Source: Zelopaecilomyces penicillatus
Taxonomy: Eukaryota; Ascomycota; Sordariomycetes; Hypocreales; Pseudodiploosporaceae
Length of the DNA: 64,000 bases
NCBI GenBank assembly: GCA_005765155.1
Contig: VCCP01000006.1
Location: 2,802,501 to 2,866,500 of the forward strand
Direction: 5' to 3'
The translations under genes were made by a program, and so were the position numbers. Below the pieces are notes generated by a model that was given only the letters and a program-made list of their open reading frames with translations, ran no database searches and was not told the origin of the DNA. Each line of letters begins with the position of its first letter. Position 1 is the first letter of the stretch. Positions 37,041 to 48,720 of the stretch are shown one piece after another.

Positions 37041-39914
37041 ATAAATTAATTAAATTAATAATAAATTATTAATATTAAAATACTTTTTAAATTAATAAAT
37101 AAAAGCTATAATTAATTATAAATAAAATTTTCTATAATTAAGGATAAAAATAACTATAAATAATAAAATTTTAATAAATACTAATATATTTAAATCGCTT
37201 TTATAGCTTTTAATAAAAGCTTAATAATAAGATATTAAAATAATAAAATAAAAAAAAGAATTATTAATAAAGAAATAGAAATAAAAACAGAGATCTTAAT
37301 TAATAAATATAAATAGCCTTATAAAATTAAAAAATTATATTTATATCTTTAATAATTTATTATTAAGGAATAAGCTTTTATAGTTTTATTATAATAATTT
37401 ATTAATAGGCTATTTTAATATTAAATATATTATTAAGCTTTTATAATAAAAGTTTTATTAATACCTTATATATAAAGATATTAATAAATATATTATAAAC
37501 TATAGTATTTATTAAGGTATAATTATATAATATTATTAATTATATAAATATCTAGAATTATAATTAAAATCTAATAAATTTAAAAAAAAGATCTCTATAG
37601 ATTTTATTATTAATTTATTTATAATTATCTATAAAAAAAATTAATATAATATTAATTATTATTAATTAATTTATAAAATATTATTTATTTCTTTTTATAA
37701 ATATTATAATTATTATATTAGAATTAAATAAATTATTTTATTATAAAATAGAATTATATTTTAATATATTAAAAGGTATTATATTTAATTAAGGTTTAAT
37801 TTTTATTAATAATTTTTAATTAAAACTATATTATTAATTATATATAAAATATTACCTTTTAATTATATTTTATCTATAAATTAATAAATAAATTAAATAT
37901 ATAAATTAGATTTTAAAGTATTATTTATAATACTTTATAATAAAAAAGTAAATAGCTTAATTAATTTTATTTTATATAATATAATTTATTTATATTTTAA
38001 TTATTTCTTTTATAATAGATCTTTTATTTAATAAGGCTTTAATAAGTTATAATCCTATATTTTATATATAAAATAATTTTAATCTTAAAAGTAAATTATT
38101 TATTATAAAATATTATATATAAAGACTCTTAAAATTATAAAAGGATTTAATAATAAAATAAAGAAAAATAATAAAAAAATTAATAAAAGGCTATAATAAA
38201 GTTTATTAATTATTTATCTTAAAAAGAGATAATATAATAATATTAAATATAAAAAATCTTTATTTAAAAATAAAAAAAATTATATTTAAGATTTATTAAT
38301 CCTTTTTAAATTCTTTAATAAATTTATTTATAAATATATTATTTAGCTTTATTAAATTAATATTTATAATTTTATAATATCTTTTATATATTATTATTAG
38401 AATCTTAAAAATAATACTAAGATTCCTTTAATAATAATCTTTTAATATTAGATTTAAAAAATAAAAATAATTAAAAAAAATAAAAAAATAAAAAAAGGCT
38501 ATTATTTAAAAAGAATTTTATTATTTAATAAAATAAAAGGATTAATCTTTTAAATATAATTAATAGGTTTTAAAAAAGAATATAAATACCTTAAAACTTA
38601 TTAAAATATTTAATAAAATATAAATAAAAGTAAAAAGATTAATTAAGAAGGCTATAAAAAAAATAAAGGATTACATTAAAAATATATAGTAAAATTAATA
38701 AAAATTCTTAAATAAAATAAATTATTATTCTAAAATAATAAGAATATAATAAAATATTATTTAAATTTTAATAAAAATAATTAAAAACTTAATCCTTATA
38801 ATAATATTCCTAGATATAACCTTATTATTATTAATTAAGGCTTAAATTTTATTTATAATAATAGATAAAGCTAACTATTAAATAATATATCTCTTATTAT
38901 TAATATAAAGCTTTAAACCTTAATTATTATATTATTTAATTATTTTCTTATAATATTTAATTATTTTCTTATAATATTTAATTTATATCTTTTAATATAT
39001 AGCTTTTATTAATTATTATTAAATATTAATAAATAATTATTAATAAAAATAAAAAAATATTTATAAAAATAAATATATTATCTATTAATTTATAGTTTTT
39101 TTTTTATTAAAGGTTTTAATAAATAATCTTTAATTTAATATATTTAAATTAAATAGCTTTTATAATCTTTTTTATTTTAATTAATCTAAACTTTTATTAA
39201 TAAGCTATTTTAATAGTTTTAAAAGTTAAATAAATATTAATAAAAAGGCTAATAATATCGTATTATTTCTCTTTAAAAAATATATTATATTTAATTATTA
39301 TAAGATAAAAATAATTAAATTTATTTAAAAAATTAAGAATTTAAATTAATTCTCTAGTATTATTAATTATTAATATTAAAGGATTAAAACTAAATATTAT
39401 TAATATTTTTAAAATTAAAAAAAAAATAGAAAAGAAAAAAAACTTATAAATTATAATTATTATTATACTTAATATAATTAATATAATAAGCTAATAAAAT
39501 AAAAATAAAACTATATTTAATTATTATAAACTTATAGAATTATTATTTCTTATTTCTTATTTTTATATTCTTTTTAATTATAAATCTTAAGTAATTATTA
39601 TATTAATATTATTTAATAATAAAAGTATTAAATCTTTTATAATATTTTTATATAATAGTTATTAAGATTTTAATAGCTTTTTTATTAATTATAATAATTA
39701 TTTAATAATTTATTTAAAAGATTAATATATAATAATTAAAAAATAAAAAGATTAAATATAAAAAATAATATATTAAGGAATATCTAAAAAAAAAAAAAAT
39801 ATATCTTAAAAGGTAAGAGTTTTTAAATATATATATTAAAATTTAAAAACTATATAACGTAAATAAAGAAATATATAGGTATTAGGGTAATATTTAATAA
39901 AAATAGAGGATAAT

Positions 39915-40090
39915 TATAATACTATTATAAAATATAATATATAATATATAACTATAGTCTTTACCTATAGTATTATAAACTATTTACCTAGAATATATAA
40001 AAGTAAATATAAGCTTTAGTATTAATATAATTATTAAAATTATTAATTCTTATTTATTTATTATAAATCCTAAATTAAAATCTCTTTATA
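39915..40090 (+). repeat. 3' LTR of Gypsy element A
   Basis: Gap-free partner of 34,750-34,925. It is slightly less mutated (for example AACTATAGTCTTTACCTATAG keeps four positions converted in the 5' copy). Confidence 0.85.
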
Positions 40091-40095
40091 ATATA

Positions 40096-43000
40096 ATAAT
40101 AATAAAAGAATTATTTAATATAATAATAAATTTTTTTTAATAAAATAATAAATTATAAATAAGATTATATCACTTTTAATATTCAAATAAAATATCTTAA
40201 TATTTATAAAAATCTATTTAATGTTAATTAAAAGTATTTTAATATTATTATTATAAATATAAAATAAGATTAAAATTAAAATTAAAATTTAATAATAAAA
40301 TCTAATTAAATTATTTATTTATTTATATATTTATTATACTTTTTTAAAATATAATTATAATAAAGATCATATTTCTTTTTAAAATTATTATATTAAAAAT
40401 ATTAATATATTAATAAATAAAGAATTTCCTTTTAAAAGAATCTTTATAAATATAAATTCTTTAATAATATTATTAAATTTATTAAATACTTAAAATACTT
40501 AAGTTTTAAATATAAAGCTTATATTTATAATATTATATTTATAATATAAAGCTTATATTTATAATATTATATTTATAATATATAGATTATATAATAAATA
40601 TAATAATTATATATATATATAAGTTATAATATTATATTATAATTATAATAAATAAATAAAGATTAAGCTTATATTATAATTAAATAAAATAAAGATTTAT
40701 AATATAATCTATTTATTTAAAATCCTATAATAAAAGAATATAAATTATATTATTAATAATATATATTATAATTATAAGAATAATGTATATTTTATATATA
40801 AAAAGATATCTTTATTCTTTTATTTAATCTAGTATTCTAGCTATTTAATAACCTAATTAAATAAATAAAGAAATTAAAATCCAATGATTTAATTATTAAA
40901 ATATATATTATTTCTAATAATATAATCTAATAATTATAATAATTAATTATTCCTAAAAAAAAGATAATAAATTCTTTATTATTTATTTTATTATTAATTT
41001 TATTATTAATTTTATATATTAGATTATCTGATTTTAATTCTTTATTAATATATTTAAATCTTATTTTAAAGTTATAATTTCTTTTTATAGATTTATATTT
41101 ATTTATTTAATTATTTTATTTTTATTTATTTTTATTTTAATTATAATATTAAGAATTTTCTATTAATTATTTATAAATTTAGTTTATATTATATAAACTT
41201 ATTTTTTAATATCATATAGATTTAATTATTTAATAAATAAATTTAATTAAACTTTATATTTAATATCTATTATAATAATAATGATGAATATTATTTTAGT
41301 TTTGATTTCTTTAATTATAAAGCTTTATTATTCTAATACTAAAGTAAATAATCTATTTAAAATAGGAATATAGATTTATTTAATCTTTTATTAAGTAATA
41401 GATTAAATTCTTTTTATATTAAAATTATATTCTTTAATATATACTAGGATATCTTTTTTAAAATTAATTTTATTAAAATCTAATGTATAATCCTTTTAAT
41501 AATCTTTATTTAATCTATTAATTAATAAAAGATATATATTTATTAATATTATAAATTTTATAAATAATTTATTTATAAAATTTATAATTTTATTATTAAT
41601 AATTATTTCTTTAATAAAATAAAAGTATTTTATTAATATATTTATTAATAAAAATAGTTTTTATTTTTATAATATATAATTATAATTAGAAATTATTAAA
41701 ATAATTAATATTTATTAATAATATATATTATATTTAATCTTTTTTTATTTAAATCTTTTTAAGTATTTTAGTAATATAAAGTAATAAAATATACTCTAGG
41801 TATAATATTTAATTAAAATCTATAATTAAGATTTTATTTTTAAATTCTTTTAATTATTTTTTAATATTTTTTAATTTATTCTATAATTATTATATTTTCT
41901 TAAATAGGATTTTAATCGATTTAAGTTTTATAATTATTATATTAAATAATTTTAGATAATTTTTATAATTTAATCTAGTATAATAAAATACTTTAATTAT
42001 TAATATATAATAATATATTTTTAATTCTTTTAAATCTAGGCTTATAAAATAATTAATATTATAATAAATTAATAAATTTATATAATAAATATCTATTTTT
42101 TATAATTTATTATCTTAAGATTAAAGCCTTTATAATTAATTAATAATATTAAATAGTTTATTATATTAAAATCTTTTAATAAATCTTTAAATTTAATTCT
42201 TTTAATAATTAATTTATTTTTATTTTTATAAGGTTTAAGTTCTTTATTATTTTTTATAGCTAGATATTTAATCTTTATAATTATTTTTTTTCTTTATTTT
42301 AATAGTATTTATTCTTTTAAGAAATTTCTTAAATTTTTTTTTAAATAATAATATCTATAAATTTATCTTTAATATTTTATTTATCTCTTTTTATTCTTAT
42401 TCTTTTTTTATTAGATATACTTTTTATAATTTTTTAATAGGATTTTTTTATTTATAATCTTTAATTAAGTTTATTATAATTTATATAAGCTTTTTTCTTT
42501 TTCTTTATTTATTATATTCTAGTTTAAAACCTCTTTATTTAATTATATATTTAAGTTATAGATATCTTTATTTTTATTTATTTATCCTTTTATAATCTTC
42601 TGGATTTTTTATTTTTTATTTTATTCTTTAATTTTTATTAATTATATTTACTGGATTAGTATTTTCTTATTATTCTATATATTATTTTTAAAATAAAATA
42701 TAAAAAGATCTTTTTCTTAATTATTTATATTAAATTTAAAAAAGATTAATTTTATTAAATTATAATAATATAATATTATCTTATTTATTAAATAATCCTA
42801 AAAGATTTTAAAAGATTTTATTATTAATTTTATTAATTTAAAGTTTATCTTTTTTATTTTAAATATTCTTTTTTTTTATTAATTTTTTTAATAATTTAAT
42901 CTTTTTTTAAAAACTTTTTAATAAAATTAATTTTTTAATTTTTAATAATTCTATTTTTATTTAAAATTTAAAGATAAATTATTTTAAAAAAATAATTATT

Positions 43001-44610
43001 TTTAAATAAGTTTCTAGATTAATTAATATTATTAATATCTTTAATTTCCTTAATATATTTATTCTATATTTTATTATACTTATCTTAAATATACTAATTT
43101 AAAAATTAAATAATTTAATTAATAGATATATATAAAAGGATGTTAATAATAATATTATTAATTATAAATTTTTAAATAATTTTAATATTATATATAAATA
43201 ATTATAATATTTTTAAAGGTATTATTAAATATAATTATATTATTAATATATATTTTAATAAAATCTTTATAAGGATACAATCTTTAATCTATAAATTATT
43301 ATATAAAAGCTAGATTATTTTTAAATCCTATTAATATTATATAAGATATTTTTAATCCTTATAAATTAATAATAATTATCTTATTTTTATATTTATTATA
43401 TATTAATAATTAATAAAAAAATATTAATATATTTAATATTAATATATATTTCTTTCTTTTTAAAGATAAAATTGTTTTTTATAAAGGAATAAGATAGGTA
43501 TTTAATATTATAATTTTATTTCATTATTTTAGATTTATAATTATTTCTTTTTTCTTATTTTTTATAGTCTATTATTAAATAATAAAAATAAAATAATTAA
43601 AAGATATTAGTTTTCTTATTTAATTTATATATTTTTATTTATAAATCTTATTTATTATATTATTAAGAAATTTCTTATCTTTAATCTTTAATAAATATAA
43701 TTTTATTATTAGTTTTTATTTTTATTAGCCTTTTATAAGATAGATTTTTATTTTATTTTTATTATTTATTAAAATAATTCCTTAATTATATTATATATTA
43801 TAAGCTTTAATTAATTTTATAATTATCTTAGTTTTTATAGGATTTATAATATATATATAAACTCTTTATTTAATCTTAATTTCTTTTAATTTAATTAGTT
43901 TTATAATAGATTCTTTTTTTAAATTCTTAATATTATTTTTATTTATTAAATATAATTTAAGTTATTTTTATAATATTTTTAAAAATAAATTTAATATTTT
44001 AATTATTTTATTAAATAGATTAAATTTATTTTTTATTATTTTTATATAATTTATTATTATATCAATATTTTTTTAAAATATTATATAATATTTATAATTA
44101 TTATAATTATTTAAATATCCTAGCTTTTATTTATATTAATACCTTATTAATTTATTTATATTATTTATTATTATAATTTAATTAATTATTAATAATATAC
44201 TAAAAGTATATATAATATATATTACAATTATATCTTTTAATATAAAATAATATACTTTTTTTATAAAATATAAATTATAATAATTAAGATAAATATAATT
44301 TATTAATATTTATTTTTTTAATCTTAATAATATTATTATATTCTATATTATTATAATTTTTTAATAAATTAATTTATATATTACTTATATTTTAAAGAAT
44401 ATTATTATATTATAAATTATATAGATTTTTAATTTCTTTCTTATAATTAAGATATTAATATTATATTTATTGATAAAATTTATTTTTAATAATATATTGG
44501 ATTTTAAATCCTTTATTAAATAAATCTTAATTATAAAATAAATATATATTAAATTTCTATTAATTTAATTTATAATATAAAAATTAAATTAAATTAAATT
44601 AAATTAATAA
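40096..44610. mobile_element. Decayed repeat family E (uninterrupted copy), class unresolved
   Basis: AT-saturated DNA in which 42,645-43,710 is shared with 60,590-61,055 plus 63,750-64,000, the second copy being split by a TIR element. Shared blocks include TTAAATTTAAAAAAGATTAA and AATATATAATATTAATTAAT-type stretches. Minus-strand frames look coding-like (Lys/Leu-rich) in places, but I could not assign a transposon class. A weak direct-repeat pair at 40,726-40,859 and 47,459-47,580 may be LTRs of a copia-like element spanning this region in minus orientation. That pairing is tentative. Confidence 0.45.
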
Positions 44611-44700
44611 TTTTTAATAATCTAATTTTTAATAATCTAATTTTTAATAATCTAATTTTTAATAATCTAATTTTTAATAATCTAATTTTTAATAATCTAA
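44611..44700. repeat. Tandem repeat, 6 x 15 bp
   Basis: Six perfect copies of TTTTTAATAATCTAA, preceded by a short (AAATT)n run and followed 46 bp later by the TRIM-like element. Such tails occur at 3' ends of some non-LTR elements, but no such element was identified. Confidence 0.9.
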
Positions 44701-44746
44701 TTATTCCTTATATTAGTTTTAGTTAATTCTTTTATATATCTTTAGC

Positions 44747-44871
44747 TATAATACTATTCTACTAAGATAGGCTATATAAGCTATTATAAGGCCTAGTATA
44801 GCACTTAAAGCTATTACTATTAGATCCTTTAGTCTATTAGGCTAGATTATAGGCCTCTGGATAGCTTTATA
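44747..44871 (+). repeat. 5' LTR of TRIM-like element
   Basis: This 125-bp repeat includes GATAGGCTATATAAGCTATT. It differs from 45,118-45,242 almost only by transitions. Confidence 0.88.
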
Positions 44872-44916
44872 ATTATAATAGCTTTAAATAGGTTAGATAA
44901 GCCTGATATACAGGGT

Positions 44917-44985
44917 TGGCCAGAAAGGGCTAGAGAAAGGCTTGGTCTACCCGAAAAGGTTATAGGTTCAAACCATGCATAGGTT
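44917..44985 (+). other. tRNA-like segment (A-box and B-box-like) inside TRIM element
   Basis: An A-box-like TGGCC...GGGCTAGAG and a B-box-like GGTTCAAACC with spacing typical of a tRNA gene. Comparing the two TRIM copies and reversing likely RIP changes makes the second motif GGTTCGAACC inside a near-paired T-arm. It is not a functional tRNA as it stands, because acceptor and anticodon arms do not fold cleanly. It is best read as tRNA-derived sequence. Confidence 0.5.
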
Positions 44986-45117
44986 AGGCTAGCTCATAAG
45001 GCTCTTTAAAGTCTTAGGGGTCTATATCAGGAGAGAAGAGGCAATTTTAAGCCTAAGAAAGCCAAAAAAAGAAGACCTAGCGATTTATAATCGAATCACC
45101 TAAGAAGGGAGGATAGT

Positions 45118-45242
45118 TATAATAATATTCTACTAAGATAGGCTATATAAGCTATTATAAGGCTTAGTATAGTACTTAAAGCTATTATTATTAGATCTTT
45201 TAGTTTATTAGGCTAGGTTATAAGCCTTCAAATAGCTTTATA
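45118..45242 (+). repeat. 3' LTR of TRIM-like element
   Basis: Gap-free partner of 44,747-44,871, immediately downstream of the polypurine tract. Confidence 0.88.
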
Positions 45243-45247
45243 TTAGC

Positions 45248-48200
45248 TTTATTAATAATATATTTATATAATAAAATAAATAATTTAAAAGATAAAATAT
45301 ATTAAAATAAGGATTTATTTATTATTATAAATATTAAAAATAAATTATAAAAATAATTAAAAAGGATTTTATTAATATTATTTAATATATAATAATTTTT
45401 ATTAAAATTATAAATAATAAATTTAAATATTATTTAATATTTAATATTTAAATATTTAAATATTTATTACTAATATTAAATAAATTAAATATTTTCTTTA
45501 TTTTAATAATAATATTAATTATTTTATTAATAAATATTATTATTAAATCTTATATTTAATTCTTTTTAAAAATTCTTTTATTAATTTAATTTATTATATA
45601 AAAATATATATCTTATTTATTTTTTAATATTTATTTATCTTTTATAATAAAAAAATCTATTTAATCTTTAATTTATTTAATTTATTAAATAATTATATAA
45701 TCTTATTTTTATAAATCCTATATATATATTTTAATCTATTATAAAGATTTAATTTATTTATTATAGGTTTTATAATTATTATCTTTATTAATTAAAATAT
45801 AAATTATTTTATTTATAATATATTTAATTATTTAATTTATTAGATATATATATTAATTTTATTAATTTTATATTATTTATTTAATAATATCTTAATATAA
45901 TTATATTTAAAAATAATTTAATCTTATTAAATATTATTTATTAAGCTTATTATTTTTTATATATATATTTAAGGTATTTTTTTAAATTTATATCTTTTTA
46001 TAAATAAAGTTTTAATTTATTAAAGGATTTATTTAAATAAATATAGATTTAATTTAATTATTAATTAATTATTTTAAATCTAATTAATTTTATTATTTAA
46101 AATAGCTTAAAAACCTATTTCTTTATATTAATATCTTATTAATAATTCTTTTTAAAGTATTTTATAATTAATAATTATTTAATAATATTAATTTTATTTA
46201 TTTTAAATAATTTTTATAATACTATAATCTATATATTAATAAATCTTTGAATAATTTAATATTATTATTTTATTATTATATTAATTTATTAATATAATAT
46301 TTTTTTATAAAATAATTTAAAAAGATTTATAAAAATAATTTTAATATAAGATAAATAAATTATATTTTTTTAAATACTTTTAATAAAAAGATTTATATTT
46401 TTTTAAATAATATTATTTTTAATTTATTAAAAGATTTTTTTACTCTAGAATTAAATATTTTAATATTTTATATCTTTTAATTATTATATTAAACTTATAT
46501 AATCCTTTATAATTAATTATTTATTTTATTTATTATATTTTTAGTTATTTATTTAAATAATATTTAAAAAATTTATTTAATAAATTAATAAAAGATATTA
46601 TATTTAATTTTATTAAATAAATCTCTTAATTATTTATAATAAAGATATTTTCTATTTTAATTATATTATTCTTTTATATTTTAAAATAAATAATTAATTC
46701 TTAATAAAATAATAAAGATAAATTAATTAATAAAAATAATTACAATATAGAATTATTTAATAATAATAAGATTATTTATAATAATATTTTAAAAGAAATA
46801 TAATTAATATTATATATATCTTATTTATTAATATTAAATAATATAATAAATCTTTTTTTTATATTTTTATTTAAAAAAAGGTTTTAATTAATTCCTTTTA
46901 ATAATTATTAATAGTATTATTTAATATAATTATAAGATATAAATTTAATTATTAATTTATCTTTTAATAATTTCTTTAATATTAATATATCTTTATATAA
47001 AAATCCTATTTATAATTATTTATTTTAATTTAATAATTTAATATTATTATTTATTTATTTAAAGTTAATATAAATGAATAAAAATATTATATTTAAATAA
47101 ATATTTCTTAATAATTTATTAATAATTATATTAATTAATTTAAATTCTAGATATTATTTATATTATTTTTATAAATATTAAATAAATTTATTCTTTTTTT
47201 AATTAATTTAATAGAATATAAAATAATAGATTTTAAATAATTATAATATCTTTTAATAATTCCTTAGCTCTTTTAATATCTTTTTTAATAATAATAAATA
47301 TATATAAATATGTTATTTTAATAAATTTAATAATAAATTTAATAATTAAGATCTTATTATTTATATCTAGATAATTATCTTAATAATAAAAATCTTTATT
47401 AATAGATTCAATTATTAAATAATTAGATTTAAATAAAATAAAACTTATTAATAATTATTATAATAGGATAAGGGTTATATAATTATTATAAGTAATTACT
47501 ATTAATTATTATATATAAAAAGAATAATTTTATTTTTTATTTAATTTAATAATCTAGTTAGTTATTTAATAATCTAATTAAAAGAATAAAGGAATAAAAA
47601 GATAATTATTTTAAAAGTTTAATATAAATAATATAGATAATTATAATAAAAAGATTTATAAATAAATAATAAAATACTATATTAATTATTAATTAAGAAT
47701 ATAAATCTTAAAATATTATTTTTAATAGAAATAATACTATCTATTTTAATATTTAAATAATGTACTTAAATGTCTATACTTTAAAAGATAATTAATAAAA
47801 AATTAATTATATAAGCTAAAAATCTTTTTTTAAAATAATTTAAGCTTATAAATATAATTTAATTAATTAAATAATAATTATAATATAATAATAAAATTAA
47901 TAAATAAGTTAATAAATTATATAAATAAATTTAAGGATAAATTTAAATTTATATAATATTATTATAATATAATTAAAAATAGATTATTTAAAAACCTTAA
48001 AATACTATAATAAATATAAAGATCAGTGTATTAAAATAATTAGAAAAGTATTATATAAAATAAACTTAATTTATTAAAAAGAATAAGATTTAAAATCTAT
48101 TAGATCTAGATAAAATGATTAATATTTTTAATAAAAAATAAATATTTAAAATAAAATTAAATATAAATAATATAATTATTTATTTTAAAATATAATAAAT

Positions 48201-48720
48201 TATTAAAAGCTTTAAATAATAATATAAAATAAATTATATAAATATTTTTATATTAATAATTTAATAAAAAACTCTTAGCTTTTTATTTATATTAATAATT
48301 TATTTAAATTAAGAGATTAAATAAATAAATATTATTATAGCTTTTTTTTATAAAGAAATTATAGGAGATATTTATATTAAATTCTTCTTAAAATTTAAAA
48401 CAAAAAAGATTTTATATAAATTAAAAAAGATTTTATATAAACTTAAATAAATACCTTATATCTAATTTAATATCTTAAAGAAAATATTAAAAGAATTTAG
48501 ATTTATTTAATTAATATATAATTTAATATTCTATATAAATTGATCCAATATTATTATTATAATTAATATTAATAATATTCTTATTTTAATTATTAAAAAA
48601 TAATATTTAATAATAAAAAAGAATTTTAATAATTAATTTAAAATAAACGATTTAAGTATAATATAATTTTTTCTTAATATATAAATTATATAAGATTTAA
48701 AAAATTAATAATTATAGCTT
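45248..48720. other. AT-rich decayed DNA, elements not resolved
   Basis: About 3.5 kb of RIP-like sequence. A repeat motif of about 75 bp at 47,505-47,580 matches 40,790-40,860 and 34,075-34,150 in the same orientation. No gene, RNA or transposase motif was recognised. Confidence 0.5.

Larger units (their letters stand above)
34750..40090 (+). mobile_element. Complete RIP-inactivated Ty3/Gypsy retrotransposon (element A)
   Basis: The LTRs are 34,750-34,925 and 39,915-40,090, both exactly 176 bp and alignable without gaps. All the differences I noted are C/T or G/A. The 5-bp flanks match (ATATA at 34,745-34,749 and 40,091-40,095), consistent with a target duplication, although the AT bias weakens that evidence. 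A polypurine tract AGAGGATAAT precedes the right LTR. The plus strand at 36,148-36,171 reads YLNNFLIF where Gypsy reverse transcriptase has YLDDFLIF, followed by a recognisable decayed thumb region. Total length is 5.34 kb. Integrase-like decayed sequence follows near 37,500-37,800. Numerous stops make it inactive. Confidence 0.87.
44747..45242 (+). mobile_element. TRIM-like miniature LTR retrotransposon with internal tRNA-like segment
   Basis: A complete 496-bp element. The LTRs at 44,747-44,871 and 45,118-45,242 are both 125 bp, align without gaps, begin TATAATA and end GCTTTATA. A perfect 5-bp target duplication TTAGC flanks it (44,742-44,746 and 45,243-45,247). AAGAAGGGAGGATAGT directly before the right LTR is a good polypurine tract. 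The 246-bp interior has no protein-coding capacity. It carries TGGCCAGAAAGGGCTAGAG (44,917-44,935, A-box-like) and GGTTCAAACC (44,965-44,974, B-box-like) 48 nt apart, the spacing of a tRNA gene. G+C is markedly higher than in the surroundings, so it was less affected by RIP or arrived later. It must depend on an autonomous element for proteins. Confidence 0.85.

Noticed and set aside
44917..44985. A functional tRNA gene.
   Set aside because: Only the A- and B-box-like segments fit. Acceptor and anticodon arms do not pair convincingly, and the segment lies inside a mobile element.
40726..47580. A copia-like element with LTRs at 40,726-40,859 and 47,459-47,580.
   Set aside because: Only about 75 bp align convincingly, a third copy occurs at 34,075, and no copia reverse transcriptase motif was readable. 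It is kept only as a tentative note in family E.
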